Assembly: GCA_041917755.1 (NCBI GenBank)
Contig: JAYRWY010000007.1
Span: 248,001 to 312,000 of the forward strand
Direction: 5' to 3'
Length of the DNA: 64,000 bases
DNA from: RGZA01 sp041917755
GTDB taxonomy: Bacteria; Pseudomonadota; Alphaproteobacteria; UBA9219; RGZA01
This document shows, one piece after another, positions 17,121 to 25,337 of the stretch; the first letter of the stretch is position 1, and the number at the start of each line of letters is the position of its first letter. The position numbers and the translations under genes are program-made. Under the pieces are notes generated by a model. That model had not been told where the DNA came from. It did not search any database and saw only the letters and a program-made list of their open reading frames with translations.

Positions 17121-17759
17121 ATGACTAATTCTGTTCGCACTCGCTTAGATTCCCAAGCAGGTATAGCGATTGGACCCATTCTATTCGTGGTCGCAATTTT
17201 GGCTATTCTTGCGACTGCTATTGCCGCAGGTTCATCAACCTTTACGACAAACGCTTCACAAGAAACAAACCGCGTAAATGCAACCGCCATGTTGCAAATC
17301 GGCTCAACACTTAAACTTGGTGCAGACCGTGTTATCGGCCTTGGTACAGCTGGTACTGCTGTAACAACCACGGGTGCTGCAACCATTGCTGACCTTTTCA
17401 GCATCACGGGTGGTGGTCTTACATTCCCATCAACTGCACTTGCGTCAACTCCTGCGACCGATGCATGGGTATATACGTGGGGTCCTGTAACAAACGTTGG
17501 TACAACCGCTGTTGACAAATTGGCTATTCTTAAAGTCAACCAAGGTGTGTGCGACCAAATCAATAAGATTGTAAATGGTCCTGCAACAACTACCGGCTTT
17601 GCGGCTGCACCTGCAACATGGTACTCGGGTCCAGTTAACTTGACCAACTGGGATGCTGGCACAGGCGCTGGTACCCTTGATGGTAAGCTTGCCGGTTGCT
17701 TCCAAGCAATCACCAACAGCCCTGGTTATTACTTCTACCAAGTGTTGGTATCACAATAA
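17121..17759 (+). CDS. Type IV pilin-like protein, copy 1
   Basis: The 212-residue product has a short basic leader (14 residues, ending SQAG), then a 22-residue hydrophobic helix IAIGPILFVVAILAILATAIA, then a globular domain with two cysteines (QGVCDQINK and LAGCFQAIT) placed as in the C-terminal disulfide loop of type IV pilins. A glycine before the helix fits prepilin peptidase cleavage, but the usual glutamate at mature position 5 is absent. A good AGGAG site precedes the ATG. Its place after a full pilus assembly set makes it the likely major pilin. The identification is by architecture and context only. Confidence 0.65.
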   Translation: MTNSVRTRLDSQAGIAIGPILFVVAILAILATAIAAGSSTFTTNASQETNRVNATAMLQIGSTLKLGADRVIGLGTAGTAVTTTGAATIADLFSITGGGLTFPSTALASTPATDAWVYTWGPVTNVGTTAVDKLAILKVNQGVCDQINKIVNGPATTTGFAAAPATWYSGPVNLTNWDAGTGAGTLDGKLAGCFQAITNSPGYYFYQVLVSQ

Positions 17760-17776
17760 GGCACTGAAGTTATTGT

Positions 17777-18415
17777 ATGTTTGGGTTGGCTCAATCGCGG
17801 TTTAGCAGCAATGCAGGCTTAGCGATTGGGCCAATTCTTTTTGTAGTGGCCATTTTGGCCATTCTTGCTACCGCCATCGCGGCAAGTACATCCACTTTCG
17901 CTATCAATGCATCCCAGGAAACCAACCGGGTCAATGCAACCGCGATGCTTCAGATTGGCTCAACCCTAAAGCTTGGGGCGGACCGTGTGATTGGTCTGGG
18001 AGCTTTGGGAAATCAGGTGACCACGTCTGGCGCTGCAACCCAATTCGACATGTTCTATATCAATGGTGGCGGCTTGACCTTTCCGTCTACCGCTTTGGCT
18101 GCTACGCCTATGACCGATACATGGCTTTACACATGGGCGCCTGTTACCAACATCGGTACCGCAGCTGTCGATAAAGTTGCAATTTTAAAAATTACACAAG
18201 GTGTCTGTAACGAGATCAATAAAATGATCAACGGCCCTGTTGCCACCACCGGATTTGCAGCTGCACCTGCTACATGGTTCACTGGCCCCACCAATATGAC
18301 AAACTGGGATGCAGGGGTTGGGGTTGGCACATTAGATGGGAAGCGTGCAGGGTGCTTTGAAGCGATTACCAACAGCCCAGGTTACTACTTTTATCAGATC
18401 CTGATCCCCCAATAA
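17777..18415 (+). CDS. Type IV pilin-like protein, copy 2 (tandem duplicate)
   Basis: This gene encodes 212 residues, the same length as the preceding gene and about three-quarters identical to it by eye. The hydrophobic helix, the segment ASQETNRVNATAMLQIGSTL and the C-terminal NSPGYYFYQ are unchanged. Differences cluster in the leader and in the middle loop (about residues 76-125). The leader is MFGLAQSRFSSNAG, again ending in glycine, and both cysteines are kept. No strong ribosome-binding site precedes the ATG, whereas copy 1 has AGGAG, so copy 2 may be a minor or less translated pilin. It starts 17 bp after copy 1. Confidence 0.65.
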   Translation: MFGLAQSRFSSNAGLAIGPILFVVAILAILATAIAASTSTFAINASQETNRVNATAMLQIGSTLKLGADRVIGLGALGNQVTTSGAATQFDMFYINGGGLTFPSTALAATPMTDTWLYTWAPVTNIGTAAVDKVAILKITQGVCNEINKMINGPVATTGFAAAPATWFTGPTNMTNWDAGVGVGTLDGKRAGCFEAITNSPGYYFYQILIPQ

Positions 18416-18642
18416 AAACCCCAATAAACTCCTTTTAAAAAAGCTTTTTTTGAAACTAAAAACCTCGTTGAAACAACGGGCGCAATAGGCTATCACTTGC
18501 ATCCCTTAGATTTTTAAAAATGTGGGTTTTTAAAAACAAAGGTGGTTTGGTTGTCTTGTTTCACCCACAAATGCACCTCGGTACCATTCAAAAAGCCGAA
18601 TGGGCATTTCAAAAATAAAAATAAAAAAAGAAAGGTCGGGGC
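18416..18642. other. AT-rich spacer after the pilin genes
   Basis: No gene was recognised. The spacer contains AAAAAAGCTTTTTTT (18438-18452), a small perfect stem CGTTG-AAA-CAACG (18466-18478), and two similar TTTTTAAAAA blocks near 18511-18538. The first two may end the pilin transcript, although neither is a canonical stem plus T-tract. Confidence 0.4.
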
Positions 18643-19209
18643 ATGGAGAATATCCTGTCAGGTAAGAAGATTTGTATTTTGGTCGCTAGTGGTTTTGCCG
18701 AAGAACAATTTAGCAATATTCAAAAATCATTAAATAAAACAGGTGCGAAGTTTATTACTGTTTCACCTGAAAATGGTTTGGTGCATGGTTGGTTCGAAAA
18801 TACATGGGGTCACTATTTCCCTGTGGATGTGCCATTATCTGAAGCACTGGGTTCTGATTATGATGCGGTGCTGCTTCCTGGCGGCGCACGTGCAGTCGAG
18901 AAGTTAAAAAACAATCTTCATACCCGCCGCATTTTGCGCCATTTCTTTGATGCACAAAAACCCATCGTGGCAATTGCCGAAGCGATTGAGCTTCTAACGC
19001 TATGTGAACATCTAAATGGTCTTGAGGTCAGCGTTCCCGCTCAGTTAGTGCAAACCATCAAAACGGCTGGTGCCATTGTGTCAGAACAATCAGCAATGAT
19101 TGATAATCATCTGCTCACTTTTGCCAAATTGCCCGATGATGCGTCATGGCTTGATGCGATTGTACAGCACGTTGCCGAAGATCGTACCGCCATTCTTGCA
19201 GCGGCTTAA
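18643..19209 (+). CDS. DJ-1/PfpI-like protein lacking the nucleophilic cysteine
   Basis: The 188-residue product has the DJ-1/PfpI fold pattern: KKICILVASGFAEEQF at the start, DYDAVLLPGGARAVEKLKN in the middle and KPIVAIAEAIELL at the nucleophile elbow. In active members the elbow reads A-I-C-x-G. Here the cysteine position is alanine (Ala112) and the following glycine is also lost. The sequence recalls the catalytically silent DJ-1-like domain at the C-terminus of large catalases, but no catalase domain is attached. It is therefore probably not a protease or glyoxalase. Its role is unknown. It stands alone between the pilin operon and the convergent ctaA. Confidence 0.75.
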   Translation: MENILSGKKICILVASGFAEEQFSNIQKSLNKTGAKFITVSPENGLVHGWFENTWGHYFPVDVPLSEALGSDYDAVLLPGGARAVEKLKNNLHTRRILRHFFDAQKPIVAIAEAIELLTLCEHLNGLEVSVPAQLVQTIKTAGAIVSEQSAMIDNHLLTFAKLPDDASWLDAIVQHVAEDRTAILAAA

Positions 19210-19226
19210 CAGCCGTCAGTTTTTTT
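19202..19226 (+). terminator. Rho-independent terminator of the DJ-1-like gene
   Basis: CGGCT (19202-19206) and AGCCG (19211-19215) form a stem with a TAAC loop, followed after four bases by seven Ts (19220-19226). It overlaps the stop codon of the DJ-1-like gene and reaches the last codons of the convergent ctaA. Confidence 0.65.
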
Positions 19227-20244
19227 GTTTTACGACAAATAGCGTGGCTAGCAGACAGGTCATGGCCAGTATGGCGTTGGCCTGATGCAAGCTGGCTGGA
19301 ATGATGTGCACACTGCTCAGCAGTGTGATGATCCCAAGAACATATTGCATTGCGATGGTGGCACCAAGTCCGATGCTTAATCTTCTATCTATGTTCCGCA
19401 TCCGCCATGCAAGCATGAGAGCCAAAATGGCAGTGATGCTGGCAAGAATGCGATGCGCAAACTGAACCGCTGCCGGATTGGCGGTAATATTTTTTAGCCA
19501 AGGTTGTAGTGCTGAAAAATCCTGCGGTACCAACTGACCGCCCATTAGCGGAAACTCGTTATATATTTTTCCGGCGTCTAGGCCTGCCGTGAAGGCTCCC
19601 CAGATGATGGTGATGCTCAAATATCCCAGTGTAAAAAGTGCATGCCGGTGCAGGCACCATGAATAACTTTGGGTTAGCCTAAACTTGTCGGCATGCAGGC
19701 GGAGAATTTGCCAAAATATGCAGCCATAGATGATCAGGGCCAATCCCAGATGCATCGCAAGGCGGTAGGGGCTGACGCTAACCTGGCCAGGTTTCAGGCC
19801 ACTTTGCACCATGAACCAGCCTACAAAGCCTTGCAGGCCGCCCAAGGCTAGAATACCAAGAAGCGGTGCTTTAAATCCGTTTGGAATGCTGCCCTTAATC
19901 CAAAAGAACAGTAATGGCAGGGCAAAAACTAACCCCACCATCCTGCCCCACAGGCGGTGTATCCATTCCCAAAAATAGATGCCTTTAAACTCATCAAGGC
20001 TCATCCCGTCATGGATACCGGCATATTGCGGGGTTGCTTTATAAAGCTGATAAGCATCATTCCAGCCTGCCTCGTTTAACGGCGGCAAAATCCCTTTAAT
20101 CGGTTCCCAGCGCGTAATCGATAAACCTGATTCAGTCAGCCGCGTAATCGCCCCGATAATGGCCATGAACAGAATGAGGATACAACAAACAGAAAGCCAT
20201 AGGGTGATGGGCTTGGTAGCCGAAGATTGCGGTTGCAGCGTCAT
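19216..20244 (-). CDS. ctaA: Haem A synthase (CtaA/COX15)
   Basis: CtaA oxidises the C8 methyl of haem O to give haem A for the aa3 oxidase, whose structural genes lie at 42.9-48.0 kb. The 342-residue product is an eight-helix membrane protein. It starts with WLSVCCILILFMAIIGAITRLTESGLSITRWEPIKG, which contains the family's GxxTRLTxSGLSI signature, and has conserved EWIHR, GGLQGFVGWFMVQSGL, MHLGLA and QFAHR histidine motifs expected to bind haem. The gene is separate from the oxidase operon, as is usual in alphaproteobacteria. It begins immediately after the DUF4175-like gene, so the two are probably co-transcribed. Confidence 0.95.
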   Translation of the reverse strand: MTLQPQSSATKPITLWLSVCCILILFMAIIGAITRLTESGLSITRWEPIKGILPPLNEAGWNDAYQLYKATPQYAGIHDGMSLDEFKGIYFWEWIHRLWGRMVGLVFALPLLFFWIKGSIPNGFKAPLLGILALGGLQGFVGWFMVQSGLKPGQVSVSPYRLAMHLGLALIIYGCIFWQILRLHADKFRLTQSYSWCLHRHALFTLGYLSITIIWGAFTAGLDAGKIYNEFPLMGGQLVPQDFSALQPWLKNITANPAAVQFAHRILASITAILALMLAWRMRNIDRRLSIGLGATIAMQYVLGIITLLSSVHIIPASLHQANAILAMTCLLATLFVVKQKN

Positions 20245-21045
20245 TTAGCTTTTCGCAACGCCTGTTGGATGGCTATCTTCAAACAGTACCGCTGCATGCC
20301 ATAATAAATCCAGTGCGGTACGCAATCCATCTTTGGTTTTATCAAGTGCGATACGAACAGCTGCACTACGTAAGGTGAGCAAGGTTAATTCATTGTGTTC
20401 AAAATTATCACGCTGTTGAAGAAGCAAGGCCAGACTACGAAGCGTTTCTAAACGCTTATTTTGGGGATCTTCGCGCAATGATTTACGCAGACTGTAAATG
20501 GTCTTGGCAACCGGGTGGTTGAAGGTGTGTTCAGGTAGGGTTACCGATACGGTATCGCTAATGCCTTCACGCTTATCGCCGTCTTGTGCAATGATTTGCA
20601 GAACAACAGGTGTACCAGCCAGCAAGGAACCAGTTAAATCAAGCTGCCCATCCCAGTCCAAGGTTTTATGGCCGATAAAATAGGTTGGAATATCCATCAT
20701 CTCTTTATCGATTTCCATACCAATGGGTTTCACCACAGGCGTGATGCTTACTTTTACACTGCGTAGCGGCGCAGAAGCAGAAACTTTAAATGACATCGCA
20801 ACGCGGTTTTGTGCTGATGTTTGTGGTCCAGAAACCCACGTCACGACAGGCGGGGCTAAATTAGCGGTACGCTCGGTGTCTTGTTCGTTTTGCTTGGCAA
20901 GCGACGCGTCATCACCACGATTCAGTGATTGCAGAAACTCCATCGTTTTGTCTTTCCAGACAACCGTGGCTCCAACCGCCGCAATCCCTATGATAGCCAA
21001 GATCAGTGGCCCGACGATATTTTTCTTAGATGGCTGGATATTCAT
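20245..21045 (-). CDS. DUF4175-like membrane protein, short form
   Basis: The 266-residue product has one N-terminal membrane helix (IVGPLILAIIGIAAVGATVVW), a periplasmic beta-rich region, and then LPEHTFNHPVAKTIYSLRKSLREDP with a helical tail ending DLLWHAAVLFED. These last segments match the middle of the alphaproteobacterial DUF4175 (TIGR02302) family as I remember it, and the position next to lysA is also where that family lies. Full members are usually 800 residues or more, with several N-terminal helices and a long Gln/Gly-rich end. This copy lacks both and stops soon after the ED motif, so it is either a minimal or a degraded form. Confidence 0.55.
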   Translation of the reverse strand: MNIQPSKKNIVGPLILAIIGIAAVGATVVWKDKTMEFLQSLNRGDDASLAKQNEQDTERTANLAPPVVTWVSGPQTSAQNRVAMSFKVSASAPLRSVKVSITPVVKPIGMEIDKEMMDIPTYFIGHKTLDWDGQLDLTGSLLAGTPVVLQIIAQDGDKREGISDTVSVTLPEHTFNHPVAKTIYSLRKSLREDPQNKRLETLRSLALLLQQRDNFEHNELTLLTLRSAAVRIALDKTKDGLRTALDLLWHAAVLFEDSHPTGVAKS

Positions 21046-21079
21046 GATCTAACTCGTGACGGGTAATTGGATGCAAGGT

Positions 21080-22333
21080 CTAGCTTGGTATAGTTTCCCA
21101 CATTAATTGCTGTTCAATCGTTAACGGTTTGCGGATGACATCTGCTTTCTTGCCATCCACCAGAATCTCGCCAATGAGTGCCCGCGAATTATACATGGAT
21201 GACATCGTGGCGCCATAAGCTCCAGCCATGAATATAGCAACTAAATCACCAGCCTGACAGGGGGGGAGCGCTCTGTTTTCGGCCAAAAAATCGCCCGTTT
21301 CGCAAATGGGGCCAACAATATCATATACTTGCTGTGGCTGTGGCGCAGCTGCTTCAATAACCTTGGAAATAGGATGATATGCCTCATACAAGGTGGGGCG
21401 GATGAGGTCATTCATGGCGGCATCGACAATTAGAAACTTTTTACTGTTAGTTTCCTTGACGTAAATAACCTTGGTAACCAGTACGCCAGATTCGCCTACT
21501 AAAAATCGGCCGGGCTCCAATTCTACATCGCAATTCATTTTGTCTGCAAAATTGTGAACGAGTTTGCCAAATGCTTCCAGTGGGATGGTTTCATTTTGAT
21601 ACGGAATGCCAAGTCCGCCACCAAGACTGATACGTTGTATGGTATGTCCAAGTGAACGCAAACGTACTACCATTTCTTCCATGCGTGCAGCCGAGTTTAT
21701 AAAAGGCTCGGCGGTTGTAATTTGCGAACCGATATGTGCGCTAAGGCCCATGACATTAATATGCGATAATGACGCGGCGTGCTTGAACCCATCTTCAACA
21801 TGGTCCCAGCTGATGCCGAATTTATTTTCTTCTTTTCCGGTTGAAATTTTGGCATGGGTTTGTGCGTCGACATCAGGATTTACGCGCAGTGCAACGGGCG
21901 CTTTAACATTCAGCTTTGCAGCGACACGGTTGATGGCATCCAGTTCGGGCAGGGACTCCGCGTTGATTTGATAGATATTGTTTTGCAGTGCAAATGCTAA
22001 CTCATCATCGGTTTTGCCCACACCCGAAAACACAATCCGATTGCCAGCTATGCCGGCTGCCAAGGCGCGTTTCATTTCCCCCGATGACACAATATCCATA
22101 TTAGCACCCTCTCTACCCAAGACGGATAAGACGGCGATATTGGAATTTGCCTTAACTGCATAAAAAATTTTTACGCGTGGGTGGTTAATGGCCTGCGATA
22201 ATTCTTGATACCGCGCCCGCATCGTACCAGAAGAGTAGGCATAAAATGGCGTCGGAATTGTCTTTGCCAGCTCGGCAATATCAACTTCCTCCATTACCAG
22301 ACGGGAATTTTTGTGAGCAATATGTTTTGTCAT
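21080..22333 (-). CDS. lysA: Diaminopimelate decarboxylase
   Basis: LysA removes CO2 from meso-diaminopimelate to give L-lysine. The 417-residue PLP enzyme has the cofactor lysine Lys61 in FYAVKANSN, the glycine-rich phosphate-binding loop RISLGGGLGIPY, the ELEPGRFLVGESGVLV strand and the catalytic cysteine in GPICETGD of the partner subunit. The size and motif order fit bacterial LysA and not ornithine or arginine decarboxylases. It follows the small lipoprotein gene by 18 bp. The order argH, small lipoprotein, lysA, DUF4175 is a recurring alphaproteobacterial block. Confidence 0.96.
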   Translation of the reverse strand: MTKHIAHKNSRLVMEEVDIAELAKTIPTPFYAYSSGTMRARYQELSQAINHPRVKIFYAVKANSNIAVLSVLGREGANMDIVSSGEMKRALAAGIAGNRIVFSGVGKTDDELAFALQNNIYQINAESLPELDAINRVAAKLNVKAPVALRVNPDVDAQTHAKISTGKEENKFGISWDHVEDGFKHAASLSHINVMGLSAHIGSQITTAEPFINSAARMEEMVVRLRSLGHTIQRISLGGGLGIPYQNETIPLEAFGKLVHNFADKMNCDVELEPGRFLVGESGVLVTKVIYVKETNSKKFLIVDAAMNDLIRPTLYEAYHPISKVIEAAAPQPQQVYDIVGPICETGDFLAENRALPPCQAGDLVAIFMAGAYGATMSSMYNSRALIGEILVDGKKADVIRKPLTIEQQLMWETIPS

Positions 22334-22351
22334 GAGTGTAAGTATTAGGAA

Positions 22352-22525
22352 TTAGTTTTTAGAAATAGGAACGCCTGCAGGATCCGTTGACAGATCAGGA
22401 TAAGTATGCGGATAAGCTTTGGGGTCGCTGCCATCAGGCGCATCCACCACTTCCGGTCGTTTGCCGCAAGCGACACAACACAATAAAAGGCCAGTAATCA
22501 TTGCAGTACACAGAACGCGCAGCAT
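22352..22525 (-). CDS. Tiny lipoprotein between argH and lysA (LptM-like position)
   Basis: This 57-residue reading frame is short but well supported. It begins MLRVLCTAMITGLLLCCVACGKR, with a basic residue, a hydrophobic stretch and a lipobox (CVAC) whose cysteine is residue 20. The mature part is only 37 residues, rich in Pro, Asp and Tyr. The ATG overlaps the argH stop by one base (TAATG), so it is translationally coupled. Small lipoproteins of this kind next to lysA are annotated as LptM/YifL-like in other proteobacteria. LptM helps assemble the LptD lipopolysaccharide translocon. I cannot show the same function here. Confidence 0.75.
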   Translation of the reverse strand: MLRVLCTAMITGLLLCCVACGKRPEVVDAPDGSDPKAYPHTYPDLSTDPAGVPISKN

Positions 22526-23952
22526 TATAAGAACCTTTTCTTTGCTTCAGTGATTGCAGATTTGACCATTGCGGGTGCCGTGCCGCCAAAACTGGTACGG
22601 CTATTCATTGATGCTTCCACGCTTAATACATCAAATATCTTTGCCGTGATACGCGGCTCGACAGCTTGCATCGCGCTAAGTTCTACTTGGTGTAGTTGAA
22701 GTTGTTTATCCTCGGCCAGCTTTACTATTTTACCGGTAACATGATGTGCATCACGGAACGGCAATTTTAGTTCACGTACTAACCAATCGGCTAAATCTGT
22801 TGCGGTGCTGTAACCCAAGGTGGCGGCTTCCTTCATCGCGGTAGTGTTGGCTTTGATATCCAACACCATCGCCGTCATCGCGCTAAGAGCAAGGTCAAGG
22901 GTTTCGGCAACCATAAAGGTTTGCTCTTTATCCTCTTGTAAATCTTTGGCGTAGGCCAGGGGCAGCGCCTTAAGTAAAGTAAGCATCTGTATTAATACGC
23001 CAAAGACGCGCCCTGTTTTGCCGCGTACAAGCTCGGCTGCATCGGGATTACGCTTTTGTGGCATAATCGAGCTGCCAGTGGTGAGCTGATCACCAAGAGT
23101 GATAAACCCGATTTGCGGGTTCATCCAAAGGATAATTTCTTCGGCAAGGCGTGATAAATGAACCATCACGATGGATGCAGTGCTCGCATAATCCATGACA
23201 AAATCGCGGTCGGATACGCTGTCTAACGAGTTGGCAGTGGGACGATCAAATCCAAGTGCCTTGGCCGTCATCATCCGGTCAATCGGATAGGGCGTGCCAG
23301 CCAAGGCAGCAGCGCCAAGAGGGCATTCATTTGCACGCTTGCGCGCTGATACTACCCGATCACGGTCGCGGCCAAGCATTTCAACATAGGCCAGTAGGTG
23401 ATGGGCAAAACTAACCGGCTGTGCAATTTGAAAATGTGTAAGGCCCGGCATCACACTATTAACATGCTGCTCTGCTTGAGTAATCAGGGCGCGTTGCAAT
23501 TCTTTTATTTGGCTATCCAGATAATCAAATGCATCCCTAATCCACAATTTGAAATCTGTGGCGACCTGGTCATTTCTTGAACGACCGGTATGCAGTCTGC
23601 GTCCAGCATCACCGATGGATTGTGTCAAATGGTGCTCGACATTCATATGAACATCTTCCAGCGCATCGGTAAATTCAAACGTGCCTGATTTAATTTGTTC
23701 ACGAATAGAGGTCAGCCCGGCAGTGATTTTGGAGACATCATCCTTGCTGATGATATTTTTAGCACCCAGCATCTGCGCATGTGCAATAGACCCCTCAATG
23801 TCATACAGCGCCAGCTTTTTATCAAAACTGATGCTGGCATTAATGGCCATCATAATGGCTGATGGGCCTGCGGCATAGCGACCGCCCCACATAGAGTTCT
23901 CTGTGGTGTTGTTTTCTGTTTTGCTGAGCGTGTTTTTCTGCTTATCTGACAT
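22525..23952 (-). CDS. argH: Argininosuccinate lyase
   Basis: ArgH splits argininosuccinate into arginine and fumarate in the last step of arginine synthesis. The product begins MSDKQKNTLS and has 475 residues, including MWGGRYAAGPS, the HTGRSRNDQVATDF segment with active-site residues, and the fumarase-superfamily signature GSSIMPQKRNPD. The open frame extends about 40 codons further upstream, but that part is lysine-rich, has no family counterpart and covers the divergent tlpA start. I therefore chose ATG at 23952. Only 34 bp separate it from the divergent gene, so the promoters must overlap each other or the coding regions. Confidence 0.95.
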   Translation of the reverse strand: MSDKQKNTLSKTENNTTENSMWGGRYAAGPSAIMMAINASISFDKKLALYDIEGSIAHAQMLGAKNIISKDDVSKITAGLTSIREQIKSGTFEFTDALEDVHMNVEHHLTQSIGDAGRRLHTGRSRNDQVATDFKLWIRDAFDYLDSQIKELQRALITQAEQHVNSVMPGLTHFQIAQPVSFAHHLLAYVEMLGRDRDRVVSARKRANECPLGAAALAGTPYPIDRMMTAKALGFDRPTANSLDSVSDRDFVMDYASTASIVMVHLSRLAEEIILWMNPQIGFITLGDQLTTGSSIMPQKRNPDAAELVRGKTGRVFGVLIQMLTLLKALPLAYAKDLQEDKEQTFMVAETLDLALSAMTAMVLDIKANTTAMKEAATLGYSTATDLADWLVRELKLPFRDAHHVTGKIVKLAEDKQLQLHQVELSAMQAVEPRITAKIFDVLSVEASMNSRTSFGGTAPAMVKSAITEAKKRFL

Positions 23953-23986
23953 GGTCTTTTCATTTATTTGTGGTCTGTGGTTGATT

Positions 23987-24568
23987 ATGCAGAAAAAAAG
24001 CCAGTTGTTACAAGCCTTTCGCTTCCTTGCCTTCATTTTTTTAGGTTTATTGGCATTTAGTCGGCCTGTCATTGCTCAGCAAGCAGGTGTTCAGCCACAA
24101 AATCAGCTTCTTCAAGGACAGATGGCAGGTTTTAAGCTGTTGCCAGAACCCAAGTTGATCCCAGACGTCATGTTCAAAGATGCAGCTGGTCAGCAGGTCA
24201 GTCTCAGTAATTTTCGCGGTAAATTGGTCTTGCTCACATTGTGGGCGACATGGTGCCCTTATTGCGCACGTGAACTACCGACCCTCGATAATCTTCAAGA
24301 GACCTTGGGCAAGGATAAATTCATGGTTCTCCCTATCAGCGTTGATAAAGAAGGGCCAAGCTTAGTAAAAAAATATTTAGAAGAAAAAAGTTTGAATTTG
24401 CCAACTTATGCTGACCCGAAAAATGTTGTTGGCCGGGCGCTGTTGGCGAATGGCGTTCCGTACTGTATTTTGATTGATCAGCAAGGCCGTGAAATTGGCC
24501 GCATCGCAGGTGAAACTAACTGGGCTGCGCCGGAATCAATCGGATTGCTGAAGGCATTTATTCGATAA
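23987..24568 (+). CDS. TlpA-like periplasmic thiol-disulfide oxidoreductase
   Basis: The 193-residue product has an N-terminal signal anchor or signal peptide (residues about 10-30) and a thioredoxin-fold domain from about 50, with the redox motif Trp-Cys-Pro-Tyr-Cys at C90 and C93 and a cis-proline in GVPYCIL. The family (TlpA/ResA) reduces disulfides in exported apocytochromes and copper sites. An aa3 oxidase is encoded 19 kb away. The gene is divergent from argH, as is common in alphaproteobacteria. I chose ATG 23987 because the longer frame reads back through the argH start region. Confidence 0.85.
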   Translation: MQKKSQLLQAFRFLAFIFLGLLAFSRPVIAQQAGVQPQNQLLQGQMAGFKLLPEPKLIPDVMFKDAAGQQVSLSNFRGKLVLLTLWATWCPYCARELPTLDNLQETLGKDKFMVLPISVDKEGPSLVKKYLEEKSLNLPTYADPKNVVGRALLANGVPYCILIDQQGREIGRIAGETNWAAPESIGLLKAFIR

Positions 24569-24573
24569 ACGAT

Positions 24574-25326
24574 TTAGGTGCCTGTGGTGGTAGTTGTGGT
24601 TGGCGTGGTGGTGGCAACCGTATCATGAATGCCAAGGATTTTATCGGTTGGCACCTGGATTTTTCCGACATCAAGTACAATGGCTCCGCTTGAATCTTTT
24701 TCAACGCCATCGACTTTTCCATTGGTGCTGACTTTGGTGGTAACGGCTGCACCGGATGCATCAACTGCGGTTACCTTCACGCTGTATACACCTTTGGACA
24801 GTTCTTTGCCTTCGTCATTTTTGCCATCCCACAACACGGTGTGTTTGCCAAGCGTGCCCGATGCACCGGTTTGTGTGCGAACCAAAGTTCCACTTTCATC
24901 ATAAATTTCGACTTTAACTGTTTTGGCAATGTTCGATAAGGTATAGTTGAAAGATGCGCCGTTGTTATCATAGTTAAATTCTGAGCCATCAATCTCGATT
25001 GTTTTGCCGAGGTAGCCCAATGAGGATCCAACACCAGCAGAATTCTGATTGCTGATAAGCGTATCCAGCTTCTGATTTGATTTGATTTGCTGTTCAACCT
25101 GAGAATATTGAACAAGTTGCTGGGTAAATTGAGATGAATCCATAGGGGAGGTAGGATCCTGATTTTGCAATTGAGTGGTCAGCAATTTCAGGAAGGTCGT
25201 GTAATCATCGGTTAACTTGTCCAATGCGGTTTTGTTGGCATCAGTGGTAGTAGTCTTGGGTGCGGCCTGATACTTGGCTAAGGGATTGGAAGTATCTGTT
25301 TTGGTAAGGGTGGTTGCGGTGGCCAT
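24574..25326 (-). CDS. flgD: Flagellar hook assembly (cap) protein FlgD
   Basis: FlgD caps the growing hook and allows hook subunits to be added. The 250-residue product has the N-terminal export region with DDYTTFLKLLTTQLQNQDPTSPMDSSQFTQQLVQYSQVEQQ, which is the family signature, then a FlgD Tudor/Ig-like domain (VKVEIYDESGTLVRTQ, HTVLWDGKNDEGKELSKGVYSVKVTA), and ends in a run of threonines. An AGGAG site lies 7 bp before the ATG. It follows fliK by 11 bp, so the two probably share the sigma-54 promoter at 27064-27079. The gene ends 5 bp from the convergent tlpA stop, with no clear terminator. Confidence 0.93.
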   Translation of the reverse strand: MATATTLTKTDTSNPLAKYQAAPKTTTTDANKTALDKLTDDYTTFLKLLTTQLQNQDPTSPMDSSQFTQQLVQYSQVEQQIKSNQKLDTLISNQNSAGVGSSLGYLGKTIEIDGSEFNYDNNGASFNYTLSNIAKTVKVEIYDESGTLVRTQTGASGTLGKHTVLWDGKNDEGKELSKGVYSVKVTAVDASGAAVTTKVSTNGKVDGVEKDSSGAIVLDVGKIQVPTDKILGIHDTVATTTPTTTTTTGT

Positions 25327-25337
25327 GGTTTGCTCTC

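Noticed and set aside
17121..18415. Recent mobile duplication of the pilin gene
   Set aside because: There are no flanking repeats or transposase traces, and the copies have diverged at many codons, so an older tandem duplication is the simpler reading.
18438..18538. CRISPR-like or integration repeats in the AT-rich spacer after the pilins
   Set aside because: The TTTTTAAAAA blocks are short, irregular low-complexity sequence without spacers or a nearby tRNA.
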